DNA from: Chloroflexota bacterium
GTDB lineage: Bacteria; Chloroflexota; Limnocylindria; Limnocylindrales; CSP1-4
Assembly: GCA_019637815.1 (NCBI GenBank)
Contig: JAHBUZ010000014.1
Coordinates: 31,650 to 95,649 of the forward strand
Reading direction: 5' to 3'
DNA length: 64,000 bases
Both the position numbers and the translations under genes were made by a program. Position 1 is the stretch's first letter. Each line of letters starts with the position of its first letter. Below, piece after piece: positions 57,104-64,000 of this stretch. The notes under the pieces were generated by a model that worked only from the letters and a program-made list of their open reading frames with translations, was not told where the DNA came from and ran no database searches.

Positions 57104-57531
57104 CTTGAGGACGTCCAGCCCCTGTTCGACGAGTTGGTGGTCGTCCAGGGTCGGATCGCGACGCTCCGTCGGACCATGGCACCCCACCAGGAGATCCTCG
57201 CCGCGACCCGTCATCCATCGGCTGGCCCTGGCCGGGCCTGCCGGGGCGGCTCGATCGTGCGCTCGATGGCGTCGAGAACGAGCGCGAGCAGCTCGTGGGG
57301 ACCTTCGACCTCGTGATGACCCGCACCGGCGAGCGGACCGATGACGTGATGCGGGTGCTGACCGTGATCTCAGCCGTGCTGCTGCCGTCCGTGGTCATCG
57401 CGGGCGTCATGGGCCTGAGCTTCAAGGCGCCGCTGTTCGACCAGCCCGGCAACTTCGTCCTGATCATCGCCGCGATGATCGCACTGGCGGCAGGCATCCT
57501 CATCCTCGCCCGCTGGCGACGCTGGATCTGA
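57104..57531 (+). pseudogene. CorA-like magnesium transporter relic
   Basis: The C-terminal part of a CorA-type protein with a frameshift. The first frame reads LFDELVVVQGRIATLRRTMA and PHQEILAATR; after about 57210 the similarity continues in another frame as RLDRALDGVENEREQLVGTF, DLVMTRTGERTDDVMRVLTV and the two membrane helices (ISAVLLPSVVIAGVMGLSF; FVLIIAAMIALAAGILILAR). The pore motif GMN is changed to GLS. The N-terminal domain is missing, as the sequence before 57104 belongs to the divergent DUF433 region. A small intact frame from 57295 remains (78 aa). Confidence 0.75.
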
Positions 57532-57621
57532 CAGGAAGCGGCGCAGGGGCCAGGGCCTGTCTCATGGAAGCCTTCACGCTCGCGACCGGAGGTCATCTGG
57601 CGCGCCCCGGTATCGAGCGCG

Positions 57622-58542
57622 TCACGGGAGTGTGAGACTCCATGGCACGTACCGCCCGAGGTCGATCGTCGGGCGATCCCAGCACGCGAGCGCCGGGTAG
57701 CCGACGAGCCGGAGCCGTCTGTCGAGGGCCCACGCGAGCAGGGCGCCTGACGAGCCCGATGTCCAAAGAGAAACGACGCAGTCAGGCTCGGGGCCCGCGA
57801 GGGATGCGACGGCCGCCGGAAGGTCGTCCGGATCGAGCACGGCGATCGGTCCCAGGCGCCCATCGGAGTGCCGGTATCCGTATCCCACCGATGAGCCATC
57901 CGAGGATCGCAGGATGACGAGAGAAGCTGCCTGGCCGAACAGGAACGTGTGGTCCCCATCGTTGCGGTAGCCCTTCACAACCAGGTCGACGGTGCCGATC
58001 GCATCGAGGACGGCTTGCGGCGGCCGCGATCCCTCGCAGCCGACCGCCTCCGGTCGACCAGACCCTTCGGGCCCATCGCCGCCGACCACGCCTCGAACCC
58101 GGAACAACGGGCACCTGGGTGCGATCCCGGACCCCGCATACATCGCGTTCGAGACAGGCTGGAGGACATCGGTGAATGTGGTGCGCGCGACGGCCCGGTC
58201 GACAGGCATGACCCGCTCCAGCAGCAGCTTCCCGAGTCCGTCCCCCTGGGCGCTCGCCCGCACGTAGAGCGAGCCGAGGAACCATCGTCCATCGCGCCGG
58301 GTCGCGGCCACGTATCCCTTGATCGACCCATCATCCGGATCCTCCGCGACCACGACCCCATCAGGGTCCGTGTCGAGGATGTGGCCCAGCACGGCTGGCC
58401 CCGCCGACGGGTCGGCTCCTGCGTAGTCGAGCCCGAGAGGCGCCCGGTAGTCGGCGATCGACGCGGTCCTGAGGGCGATGCATGCATCCAGGTCCGCGAC
58501 GGTGGCCGGTCGGATGTGGAAGCGGGCTTCGGGCCGGGTCAC
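57622..58542 (-). CDS. GNAT-family N-acetyltransferase
   Basis: Acyltransferase of unknown substrate. The first ~160 residues form a GNAT domain: FHIRPATVADLDACIALRTA at the start, then FLGSLYVRASAQGDGLGKLL with the acetyl-CoA loop Q-x-x-G-x-G. The C-terminal half (about 165-306) may be a second, degenerate acetyltransferase-like domain (FGQAASLVILRSSDGSSVGY, PDCVVSLWTSGSSGALLAWA). The GTG at 58542 overlaps the alcohol dehydrogenase stop by GTGA, giving 306 residues. It is the last gene of the peptide-transporter operon. Confidence 0.85.
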   Translation of the reverse strand: MTRPEARFHIRPATVADLDACIALRTASIADYRAPLGLDYAGADPSAGPAVLGHILDTDPDGVVVAEDPDDGSIKGYVAATRRDGRWFLGSLYVRASAQGDGLGKLLLERVMPVDRAVARTTFTDVLQPVSNAMYAGSGIAPRCPLFRVRGVVGGDGPEGSGRPEAVGCEGSRPPQAVLDAIGTVDLVVKGYRNDGDHTFLFGQAASLVILRSSDGSSVGYGYRHSDGRLGPIAVLDPDDLPAAVASLAGPEPDCVVSLWTSGSSGALLAWALDRRLRLVGYPALACWDRPTIDLGRYVPWSLTLP

Positions 58543-59630
58543 ACCGCGTGCACGATGAGCCCGCGCGCCAGCTCCCCGGCCGCGAGCGCGCGATGCGCCT
58601 CCTGCGCCTCCTCGATGGCGTATCGGCGGGTGACGAGCTCCTCGAGCATGAGACGCCCGGCGAGATAGAGGTCGACCAGCCTCGGGAAGTCGTCGAGTGG
58701 TCGCACCGAGCCATACCGGGAGCCGAGCAGTCGGTTCTCGAAGCCATAGAGTCGGTTGGGGTCGATCGTCATCTGCACACCCGACGCCATCCGGCCCAGG
58801 ACGACGCAGGACCCGGCGGGCGCGAGGCACCCCCACGCCGCATCCATCGTGTCCTGACGACCGATGGTGACGAACGAGAAGTCGATGCCGGTGGGCCACA
58901 GCCTCTCGATCTGCGATGCGACATCTCCACGCGTGGCGTCGACCAGGTGGGTGGCACCGAAGGCACGAGCCACGTCGAGCTTCGTGGGGGAGACATCGAC
59001 CGCCACGATGGGGTTCGCACCCGCGAGCCGTGCACCCTGGACGACGTTGAGCCCGATACCCCCGCAGCCGAACACCGCGACTGCGGCGCCGGCCGGCACC
59101 CGGGCAGTGTTCACCACGGCGCCGACCCCAGTGGCGACGGAGCAACCGATCAGCGCCGCCAGGTCGAGGGGCATGTCCTTGCGGATGGGCACGACGCAGC
59201 TCACCGGCAGGACGGTCTCCGTCCCGTATGCCGCGACACTGAAGTGATAGACATCGGCACCCTCGTGGTGCAGTCGCACCGTGCCATCGCCGAGCATGCC
59301 CTGAGGCGGGCGCGACTCGCACAGCGCCGGCCGACCGTTCGCGCACTGACGGCAGCGGCCGCATGCGGGTGCCCACGAGATGATCACGTGGTCACCGACG
59401 ACGACATCGGTCACGCCGGGTCCCACCGCCGAGATGATGCCGGCGCCCTCGTCACCGAGGACGGTCGGCATCCGGATACCCTGGAGCGACCCGTCCATCA
59501 CGTGGAGGCATGTGTGGCAGACACCACTCGCCGCCAGGCGGACGGTGACCTCGCCCGCCTTCGGCGGGTCGAGCTCCAGCTCGAGCACACGGAGTGGCTC
59601 CTTGGGACGGAAGAGGACGGGGGCACGCAC
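58539..59630 (-). CDS. Zinc-dependent alcohol dehydrogenase family protein
   Basis: Medium-chain NAD(P)-dependent dehydrogenase. GVCHTCLHVMDG gives the first zinc Cys, the structural-zinc cysteines are in CGRCRQCANGRPALCE, the third catalytic ligand is in LIGCSVATGVGAVV, and the Rossmann loop is VAVFGCGGIGLNVVQGA. The second catalytic ligand, normally His in GHEGAG, is Asp here (VLGDEGAGII), and the residue after CHT is Cys rather than Asp. 363 residues from GTG 59630 with GAGGT at 6 bp. It starts 4 bp after the stop of the ABC ATPase gene. Substrate unknown; class III-like by sequence. Confidence 0.9.
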   Translation of the reverse strand: MRAPVLFRPKEPLRVLELELDPPKAGEVTVRLAASGVCHTCLHVMDGSLQGIRMPTVLGDEGAGIISAVGPGVTDVVVGDHVIISWAPACGRCRQCANGRPALCESRPPQGMLGDGTVRLHHEGADVYHFSVAAYGTETVLPVSCVVPIRKDMPLDLAALIGCSVATGVGAVVNTARVPAGAAVAVFGCGGIGLNVVQGARLAGANPIVAVDVSPTKLDVARAFGATHLVDATRGDVASQIERLWPTGIDFSFVTIGRQDTMDAAWGCLAPAGSCVVLGRMASGVQMTIDPNRLYGFENRLLGSRYGSVRPLDDFPRLVDLYLAGRLMLEELVTRRYAIEEAQEAHRALAAGELARGLIVHAV

Positions 59631-59634
59631 CGTG

Positions 59635-60654
59635 TTACCTCGATTCGGATGATGGGTGATGACACGCGACCACGTGATGCGCGTCGAGCGAACCAGGGAT
59701 GACCCGCAGACGGGGCTCCTCGACGGCGCACCGCCCGTCGGCACGCCAGCAGCGAGGGTGGAATCGACAGCCCGGAGGGGGGGACGCAGGCGAGGCGACA
59801 TCCCCTCCGAGGACGATGCGGTCCGACCGCTCCAGCCACGGCTCGGCCGGCAGGATCGCTGACAGCAGCGCCGTGGTGTAGGGGTGCTCGGGTCGCTCGA
59901 ACAGGGTCTCGGTCGCGCCCTCCTCCACGATCCTGCCGAGATACATGACCGCGACACGCCGGGAGACATGCCGGACGACGGACAGGTCGTGCGAGATGAA
60001 CAGATACGCGATGCCGAGCTCCCGCTGGAGATCCGAGAGCAGGTTGATGATCTGGGCCTGGATGGAGACGTCGAGCGCCGAGACCGGCTCGTCGCAGATG
60101 AGCAGGCGTGGCCGCAACGCGAGCGCCCTCGCGATCATGATCCGCTGACGCTGCCCGCCGGAGAACTGATGGGGATATCGATCCGCATGTGCAGGGTCGA
60201 GGCCGACGAGCGACAGGATCCGATCGACCTCTTCGGCGCGTCGCCGGGCAGGCACCACATCCGGATGGATGGCCCACGGCTCCGAGACGAGGCGTCGCAC
60301 CGTCATCCTCGGGTCGAGGGATGCATAGGGATCCTGGAAGACCATCTGGACGGTCCTGCGCCAGACCCGTCGTTGCCCCGCATCCATGTTCGCGATGTCG
60401 ACGCCATCGACGCGGATGGACCCACCCACGGGGGGCACCAGCCCCACGATCGCCCTCGCGACGGTGGACTTGCCGCAACCCGACTCGCCGACCAGGCCGA
60501 GCGTCTCACCAGGGCGGACCGTGAGGCTCACACCTGCGACCGCGCGGGTGGGCGGTGCGGCACGCGACAGCAGGGAGCCGCGTCCCGGGTAGGCCACGAC
60601 CAGGTCGTCGATGGCAAGGAGGGACGGTACCGCCGGTGCCTCCACGACGCTCAC
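59635..60654 (-). CDS. Peptide/nickel ABC transporter ATP-binding protein (DppF/OppF-like)
   Basis: Second ATPase of an oligopeptide-type importer. Walker A LVGESGCGKSTVARAI, Q-loop MVFQDPYASLDPRMTV, signature FSGGQRQRIMIARAL, Walker B LLICDEPVSALD and switch SHDLSVVRHV are intact. The C-terminus has the oligopeptide-transporter cysteine region (PPGCRFHPRCWRADGRCAVE), expected to bind an iron-sulfur or zinc centre. GTG at 60654 overlaps the DppD-like stop by GTGA, giving 339 residues. Confidence 0.95.
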   Translation of the reverse strand: MSVVEAPAVPSLLAIDDLVVAYPGRGSLLSRAAPPTRAVAGVSLTVRPGETLGLVGESGCGKSTVARAIVGLVPPVGGSIRVDGVDIANMDAGQRRVWRRTVQMVFQDPYASLDPRMTVRRLVSEPWAIHPDVVPARRRAEEVDRILSLVGLDPAHADRYPHQFSGGQRQRIMIARALALRPRLLICDEPVSALDVSIQAQIINLLSDLQRELGIAYLFISHDLSVVRHVSRRVAVMYLGRIVEEGATETLFERPEHPYTTALLSAILPAEPWLERSDRIVLGGDVASPASPPPGCRFHPRCWRADGRCAVEEPRLRVIPGSLDAHHVVACHHPSSESR

Positions 60655-61703
60655 GCGGGAGACTCGGGCGCGGTCACGTGGCACGCGGCGACATGTGCAT
60701 CGCCGACGGTCACGAGGTCCGGCTGCACGACCCGGCAACGGTCGATCACGAGCGGGCACCGCGGGGCGAACGCACATCCGGATGGGAGCTCATCGAGCCG
60801 TGGCGGCATACCCGGTATGACGGGCAGCGAGGCCCCTGGCTGGGATCCCCTGGGCGCGGATGCGATGAGGCCGCGCGTGTATGGATGCGCTGCGTGCTCG
60901 AAGAGGTCTCGCAGACGACCCTGCTCGGCGACCCGTCCGGCGTACATGACGAGCACCCGCTCTGTGAGCGCGGCCGCAAGGCCGAGGTCGTGCGTGATGA
61001 GGATGAGTGCCATGCCGGCCTCCGAGCGGACCTGGTCGATCAGCCGGACGATCTGGGCCTGCACGGTCACATCGAGCGCCGTCGTGGGCTCGTCGGCGAT
61101 GAGCAGGGCAGGCTCGAGGGCGATGGCCATCGCGATCATCGCCCGCTGACGCAAGCCGCCCGAGAGCTGGTGGGGATACTCGGATGCGCGCTGGCGGGGC
61201 TCGGGGACCCGCGCCCGCTCCATCGCCCTGATGGCCGCCTCCCGAGCGTCACGCCGACCCATCCGCCGGTGGCGGATGAACATCTCGGCCACCTGGTCGC
61301 CGATGCGCTTGAGCGGATCGAGGCTGCTCATCGGGTCCTGGAAGATCATCGCGATGCGTGCCCCGCGCAGGTCCTCGAGGTCCTCTCGTCGACGGCCCAG
61401 GATCTCCTCGTCCTCGAAGCGCACCGAGCCCGTGACCGTGGTCGCGCGCCCGTGATTGAGCCCCAGCAGGGCGAGACCGAGACTCGTCTTGCCGGAACCG
61501 GACTCCCCGAGGATCGCCAGCGACTCACCCCGGGCGAGGCCGAACGCGAGGTCATCGACCGCGACGAGCGGGCCCGAGCGGCCGCGATAGGTGACCCGAA
61601 GGCCTTCGACCCGCAGCAGCGGGTCGAAGGTGCCCTCGGCGCGTCGGGCGAAGGGTGGCGCGACCGCCCGGCCGTCCACCCCGTCGACGCTCGCGAACGT
61701 CAT
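60651..61703 (-). CDS. Peptide/nickel ABC transporter ATP-binding protein (DppD/OppD-like)
   Basis: First ATPase of the importer. Walker A ILGESGSGKTSLGLAL, MIFQDPMSSLDPLKRIGDQV, signature LSGGLRQRAMIAMAI, Walker B LLIADEPTTALD and switch THDLGLAAAL are all seen. The C-terminal PSGCAFAPRCPLVIDRCRVV is the family cysteine cluster. 350 residues from ATG 61703, which overlaps the binding-protein stop by ATGA. Confidence 0.95.
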   Translation of the reverse strand: MTFASVDGVDGRAVAPPFARRAEGTFDPLLRVEGLRVTYRGRSGPLVAVDDLAFGLARGESLAILGESGSGKTSLGLALLGLNHGRATTVTGSVRFEDEEILGRRREDLEDLRGARIAMIFQDPMSSLDPLKRIGDQVAEMFIRHRRMGRRDAREAAIRAMERARVPEPRQRASEYPHQLSGGLRQRAMIAMAIALEPALLIADEPTTALDVTVQAQIVRLIDQVRSEAGMALILITHDLGLAAALTERVLVMYAGRVAEQGRLRDLFEHAAHPYTRGLIASAPRGSQPGASLPVIPGMPPRLDELPSGCAFAPRCPLVIDRCRVVQPDLVTVGDAHVAACHVTAPESPA

Positions 61704-63259
61704 CCGCCGATCGTGACCGACGTGAAGTTCGGGATCCCGCTCGCGGGCGGGACGAAGCCCTGCACACGGTCGTTCATGGCATAGGTGCCGTTGACTCCCA
61801 TGATGCTGACCCCGACGGCCTGTTCCCAGATGATGGTCTGGGCCTCGCCCCAGTGCTGTGCCCGCTCGGCATCGTCCAGGGAGCCCCGCGCCGCCGTGAT
61901 GGCCGCGTCGAGCTCCTCACTGCAGTAGCCGGTGCGATTGGCCGCGCACGTGTAGAGGCGACCGACCGTGAAGTTCGCGTCGCCGGTCGTGGTCACGTTG
62001 TAGGCGACATTCATGTCCCAGTTGAGCGCGAGGAGATCCTCGACCCACTGGGCCTGCTCCTTCTCGAGGGGCTCGACGGTCACGCCGATCTCGGCCCACT
62101 GGGAGATCATGGCCTGGGCGAGCTCGCGGATCCCCGCGCAGCAGGTGGACGCGAACTGGATGCTCGTGGAGAAACCGTCGGGATACCCGGCCTCCGCGAG
62201 GAGCCGCTTGGCCAGCTCGGGATCGTAGCTGTACGGCTGCTGCGCAAGGAAGCCGAACACGCCCGGCTGGATGGAGGACTGGCTGACGGTCCCGACCCCG
62301 GGGAACAGTGCGGAGACGATCGTGTCGAGGTCGAGCGCATGCCACATCGCCTGACGCACCCGCACATCGTCGAACGGCTTGTGCGTCGAGTTGAACCACT
62401 GGTAATACAGCGCATAGCTCGGAGCGGTCACCAGCGTGAGCCCGTCGGTGACCTCGATGACAGGGAGCTGGTCGGCGGGCAGACCCCAAGTGAAGTCGAT
62501 CTCGCCGGTCGTCAGCGCGGTGATCCGACTCGAGACCTCGGGGATCTCCGTGATCACGAGTTGGTCGAGCGACGGGGCGCCGCCCCAGTAGTCCGCGTTC
62601 CGGTCGAGGACGAGACGCTCGCCGGGCTCGAACGAGGCCACCTTGAACGGACCGCTGCCGATCGGCGCCCGGAAGAAGCCCTCGTTCGAGGAGGATGCCG
62701 CCGGCGTGACGAAGAGGAGGGACATGTTGGTGAGCATCCCGCCGAACGCACCATCGGTCGTGAGGATGAGCGTCGCGGGGTCCGGCGCCTCCGCTGAGGT
62801 GACCGCAGCCCACAGTGGGGCAAGGGGCCCATCGAGGGCCTTCACCCGATCGATGGAAGCCTTGATGTCGATCGCCGTGAGGGGCGTCCCATCCGTGAAC
62901 GCCACGTCGTCACGGATCGTGAACTGCCAGGTCGTCTCGTCCGGTGTCGACCACGCGGTCGCGAGCGAGGGCTCGTACTCGTCGCCGACGTGCTTCACGA
63001 CGGTATCGAAGATGTGCTGGGCGACCTGGGTCGTCGGGTCCTCGACCGCATTGGGTCCATGGGGATCGAGGTCGACCAGGGCGACGGGACCCGCCACCGT
63101 CAGGACCTGAGGGCTCGCCTGCTCGACGCTGGGCGGCTCTGCCACGGACTGGGGCACGGCGGCAGCGAATGCTGTCCCGCCGGCGATCATCGAGACTGAA
63201 AGGGCCATGATGCCGACCGTGGCGAAGCCACGTGCTCGGCGATGTCGGGCTGCGGTCAT
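61700..63259 (-). CDS. Peptide/nickel ABC transporter substrate-binding protein (family 5)
   Basis: Extracytoplasmic binding protein of the SBP_bac_5 family. A signal peptide (GIMALSVSMIAGGTAFAAA, about 16-34) has no lipobox. Family sequence: LATAWSTPDETTWQFTIRDD, VAFTDGTPLTAIDIKASIDR, IGSGPFKVASFEPGERLVLD and WFNSTHKPFDDVRVRQAMWH. 519 residues from ATG 63259; the longer open frame upstream lacks a better start. Ligand may be a peptide, nickel chelate or opine and cannot be fixed from sequence. Confidence 0.93.
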   Translation of the reverse strand: MTAARHRRARGFATVGIMALSVSMIAGGTAFAAAVPQSVAEPPSVEQASPQVLTVAGPVALVDLDPHGPNAVEDPTTQVAQHIFDTVVKHVGDEYEPSLATAWSTPDETTWQFTIRDDVAFTDGTPLTAIDIKASIDRVKALDGPLAPLWAAVTSAEAPDPATLILTTDGAFGGMLTNMSLLFVTPAASSSNEGFFRAPIGSGPFKVASFEPGERLVLDRNADYWGGAPSLDQLVITEIPEVSSRITALTTGEIDFTWGLPADQLPVIEVTDGLTLVTAPSYALYYQWFNSTHKPFDDVRVRQAMWHALDLDTIVSALFPGVGTVSQSSIQPGVFGFLAQQPYSYDPELAKRLLAEAGYPDGFSTSIQFASTCCAGIRELAQAMISQWAEIGVTVEPLEKEQAQWVEDLLALNWDMNVAYNVTTTGDANFTVGRLYTCAANRTGYCSEELDAAITAARGSLDDAERAQHWGEAQTIIWEQAVGVSIMGVNGTYAMNDRVQGFVPPASGIPNFTSVTIGG

Positions 63260-63349
63260 CGGGTTGACTGTGCTCCTCCGGTTGCTGGGTGTCCTGGCAG
63301 ATGTGTACGGCTCAGTCGGTCGACCACCTCCTTCGGCGCGCGGCACGCA

Positions 63350-64000
63350 TCACGCCACCTCCATGTGCGGGTCGAGGTGATCGCGAAGCGCGTCACCGAA
63401 GATCCCGAACGTCACCGTCACGATCGCGAGCACCACCCCGGGGAGTGTCGAGATCCACCAGGCCATCGGCAGCAGATCCCGCCCGTTCGCGATCGTCTGG
63501 CCCCATGAGGGCGTGGACGCTGGCGTGCCCAGACCGAGGAAGGAGAGCGATGCCTCCGCCAGGACCACGAGCCCGAATGACGATGAGGCGACCACGAGCA
63601 GCGGCGCGATGCACGCCGGGACGATGTGGACCACCGTGACGCGCAGGGGCGATGCACCCAGGATCCGAGCGGAGTCCACGAACTCGCGATGGCGGACGGC
63701 GAGGGCAGCGCTGCGCGCGACGCGCGCGAACACGACCCAGCGGGTCAGCGCGAGGGTGATGATGACGTTGGTCACACTGGGGCCGATGACGGCCGCCGTC
63801 AGGATCGCCAGCAGGAACGCCGGCAGTGCGAGCTGGATGTCCGCGACACGCATCAGGAGCGAGTCCAGCTTCCCGCCGGCGACCCCGGCAGCGATGCCCA
63901 GGATGCTGCCCACCAGTCCTGCGACGACGACCGTCGCGAACCCGACGACCAGGCTGACTCGGGCGCCATACAGGACCTGGCGGAAGACGTCCCGTCCGAC
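63350..64000 (-). CDS. Peptide/nickel ABC transporter permease (DppC-like), cut by window edge
   Basis: C-terminal ~217 residues of a membrane permease. The frame is open to the edge (first visible codons read VGRDVFRQVLYGARVSLVVG, typical just before the second membrane segment of DppC/OppC). The EAA loop is FVDSARILGASPLRVTVVHI, with SFLGLGTPASTPSWGQTIAN near the end. Its stop lies 91 bp before the binding-protein start, so the operon order is permease, binding protein, two ATPases, dehydrogenase, acetyltransferase. The DppB-type partner is presumably further right. Confidence 0.93.
   Translation of the reverse strand, partial: VGRDVFRQVLYGARVSLVVGFATVVVAGLVGSILGIAAGVAGGKLDSLLMRVADIQLALPAFLLAILTAAVIGPSVTNVIITLALTRWVVFARVARSAALAVRHREFVDSARILGASPLRVTVVHIVPACIAPLLVVASSSFGLVVLAEASLSFLGLGTPASTPSWGQTIANGRDLLPMAWWISTLPGVVLAIVTVTFGIFGDALRDHLDPHMEVA

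Overview
The window is 64 kb of very GC-rich bacterial chromosome. Third codon positions are almost all G or C, GTG and TTG starts are common, and many gene pairs share 4-base ATGA or GTGA overlaps. The gene set (a dcw cell-wall cluster, a propionyl-CoA pathway with a methylmalonyl-CoA mutase that lacks its B12 domain, parAB, rnpB, large secreted VWA proteins) suggests a free-living heterotroph of the Chloroflexota or a relative. That assignment is inference; no 16S gene is present.

Left part (1-7750, minus strand): a dcw operon mraZ-rsmH-(small ORF)-ftsL-like-ftsI-murF-mraY-murD, with murD cut by the window edge. Its promoter and four 10-bp-spaced MraZ boxes can be read directly. Upstream lie a tandem GTGGGG-type repeat array, a palindrome-rich stretch with no firm gene, the RNase P RNA gene, and a complete IS30-family element (9332-10783).

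11-26.5 kb: central metabolism. An sdhCDAB operon (with a co-directional RNase H gene) stands divergent from sucCD. The opposing minus-strand block encodes propionyl-CoA carboxylase (carboxyltransferase, biotin carboxylase and biotin carrier as separate genes), methylmalonyl-CoA mutase catalytic subunit, methylmalonyl-CoA epimerase and an SMP-30 lactonase-like protein. Together these carry propionyl-CoA through succinyl-CoA and succinate to fumarate. parA-parB follow, with DnaA-box-like sequences in front of them.

27-38 kb: two tandem giant paralogous secreted proteins (1831 and 1849 aa), each with repeated PPC-like domains, discoidin-like domains and two VWA domains. They are followed by msrA on a probably leaderless transcript.

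39-50.5 kb: a glyoxalase and FAD oxidase divergent from a SnoaL-type ECF sigma factor; a vapBC module with operator-like repeats and a vapC relic; a DUF2277 gene; a threonine/serine dehydratase-like enzyme; a secreted gluzincin peptidase; and a two-gene unit made of a small protein with a ubiquitin-like sequence pattern ending in Gly-Gly plus a large DUF4132-type protein. This last unit is the best candidate for an undescribed system.

50.5-64 kb: an SsuABC-like uptake operon with an arylsulfatase (organosulfur scavenging), a Uma2 gene, a DUF433/DUF5615 toxin-antitoxin pair whose toxin is frameshifted, a broken corA-like relic, and a minus-strand peptide/nickel-type ABC operon that also carries a zinc alcohol dehydrogenase and a GNAT acetyltransferase and runs off the right edge.
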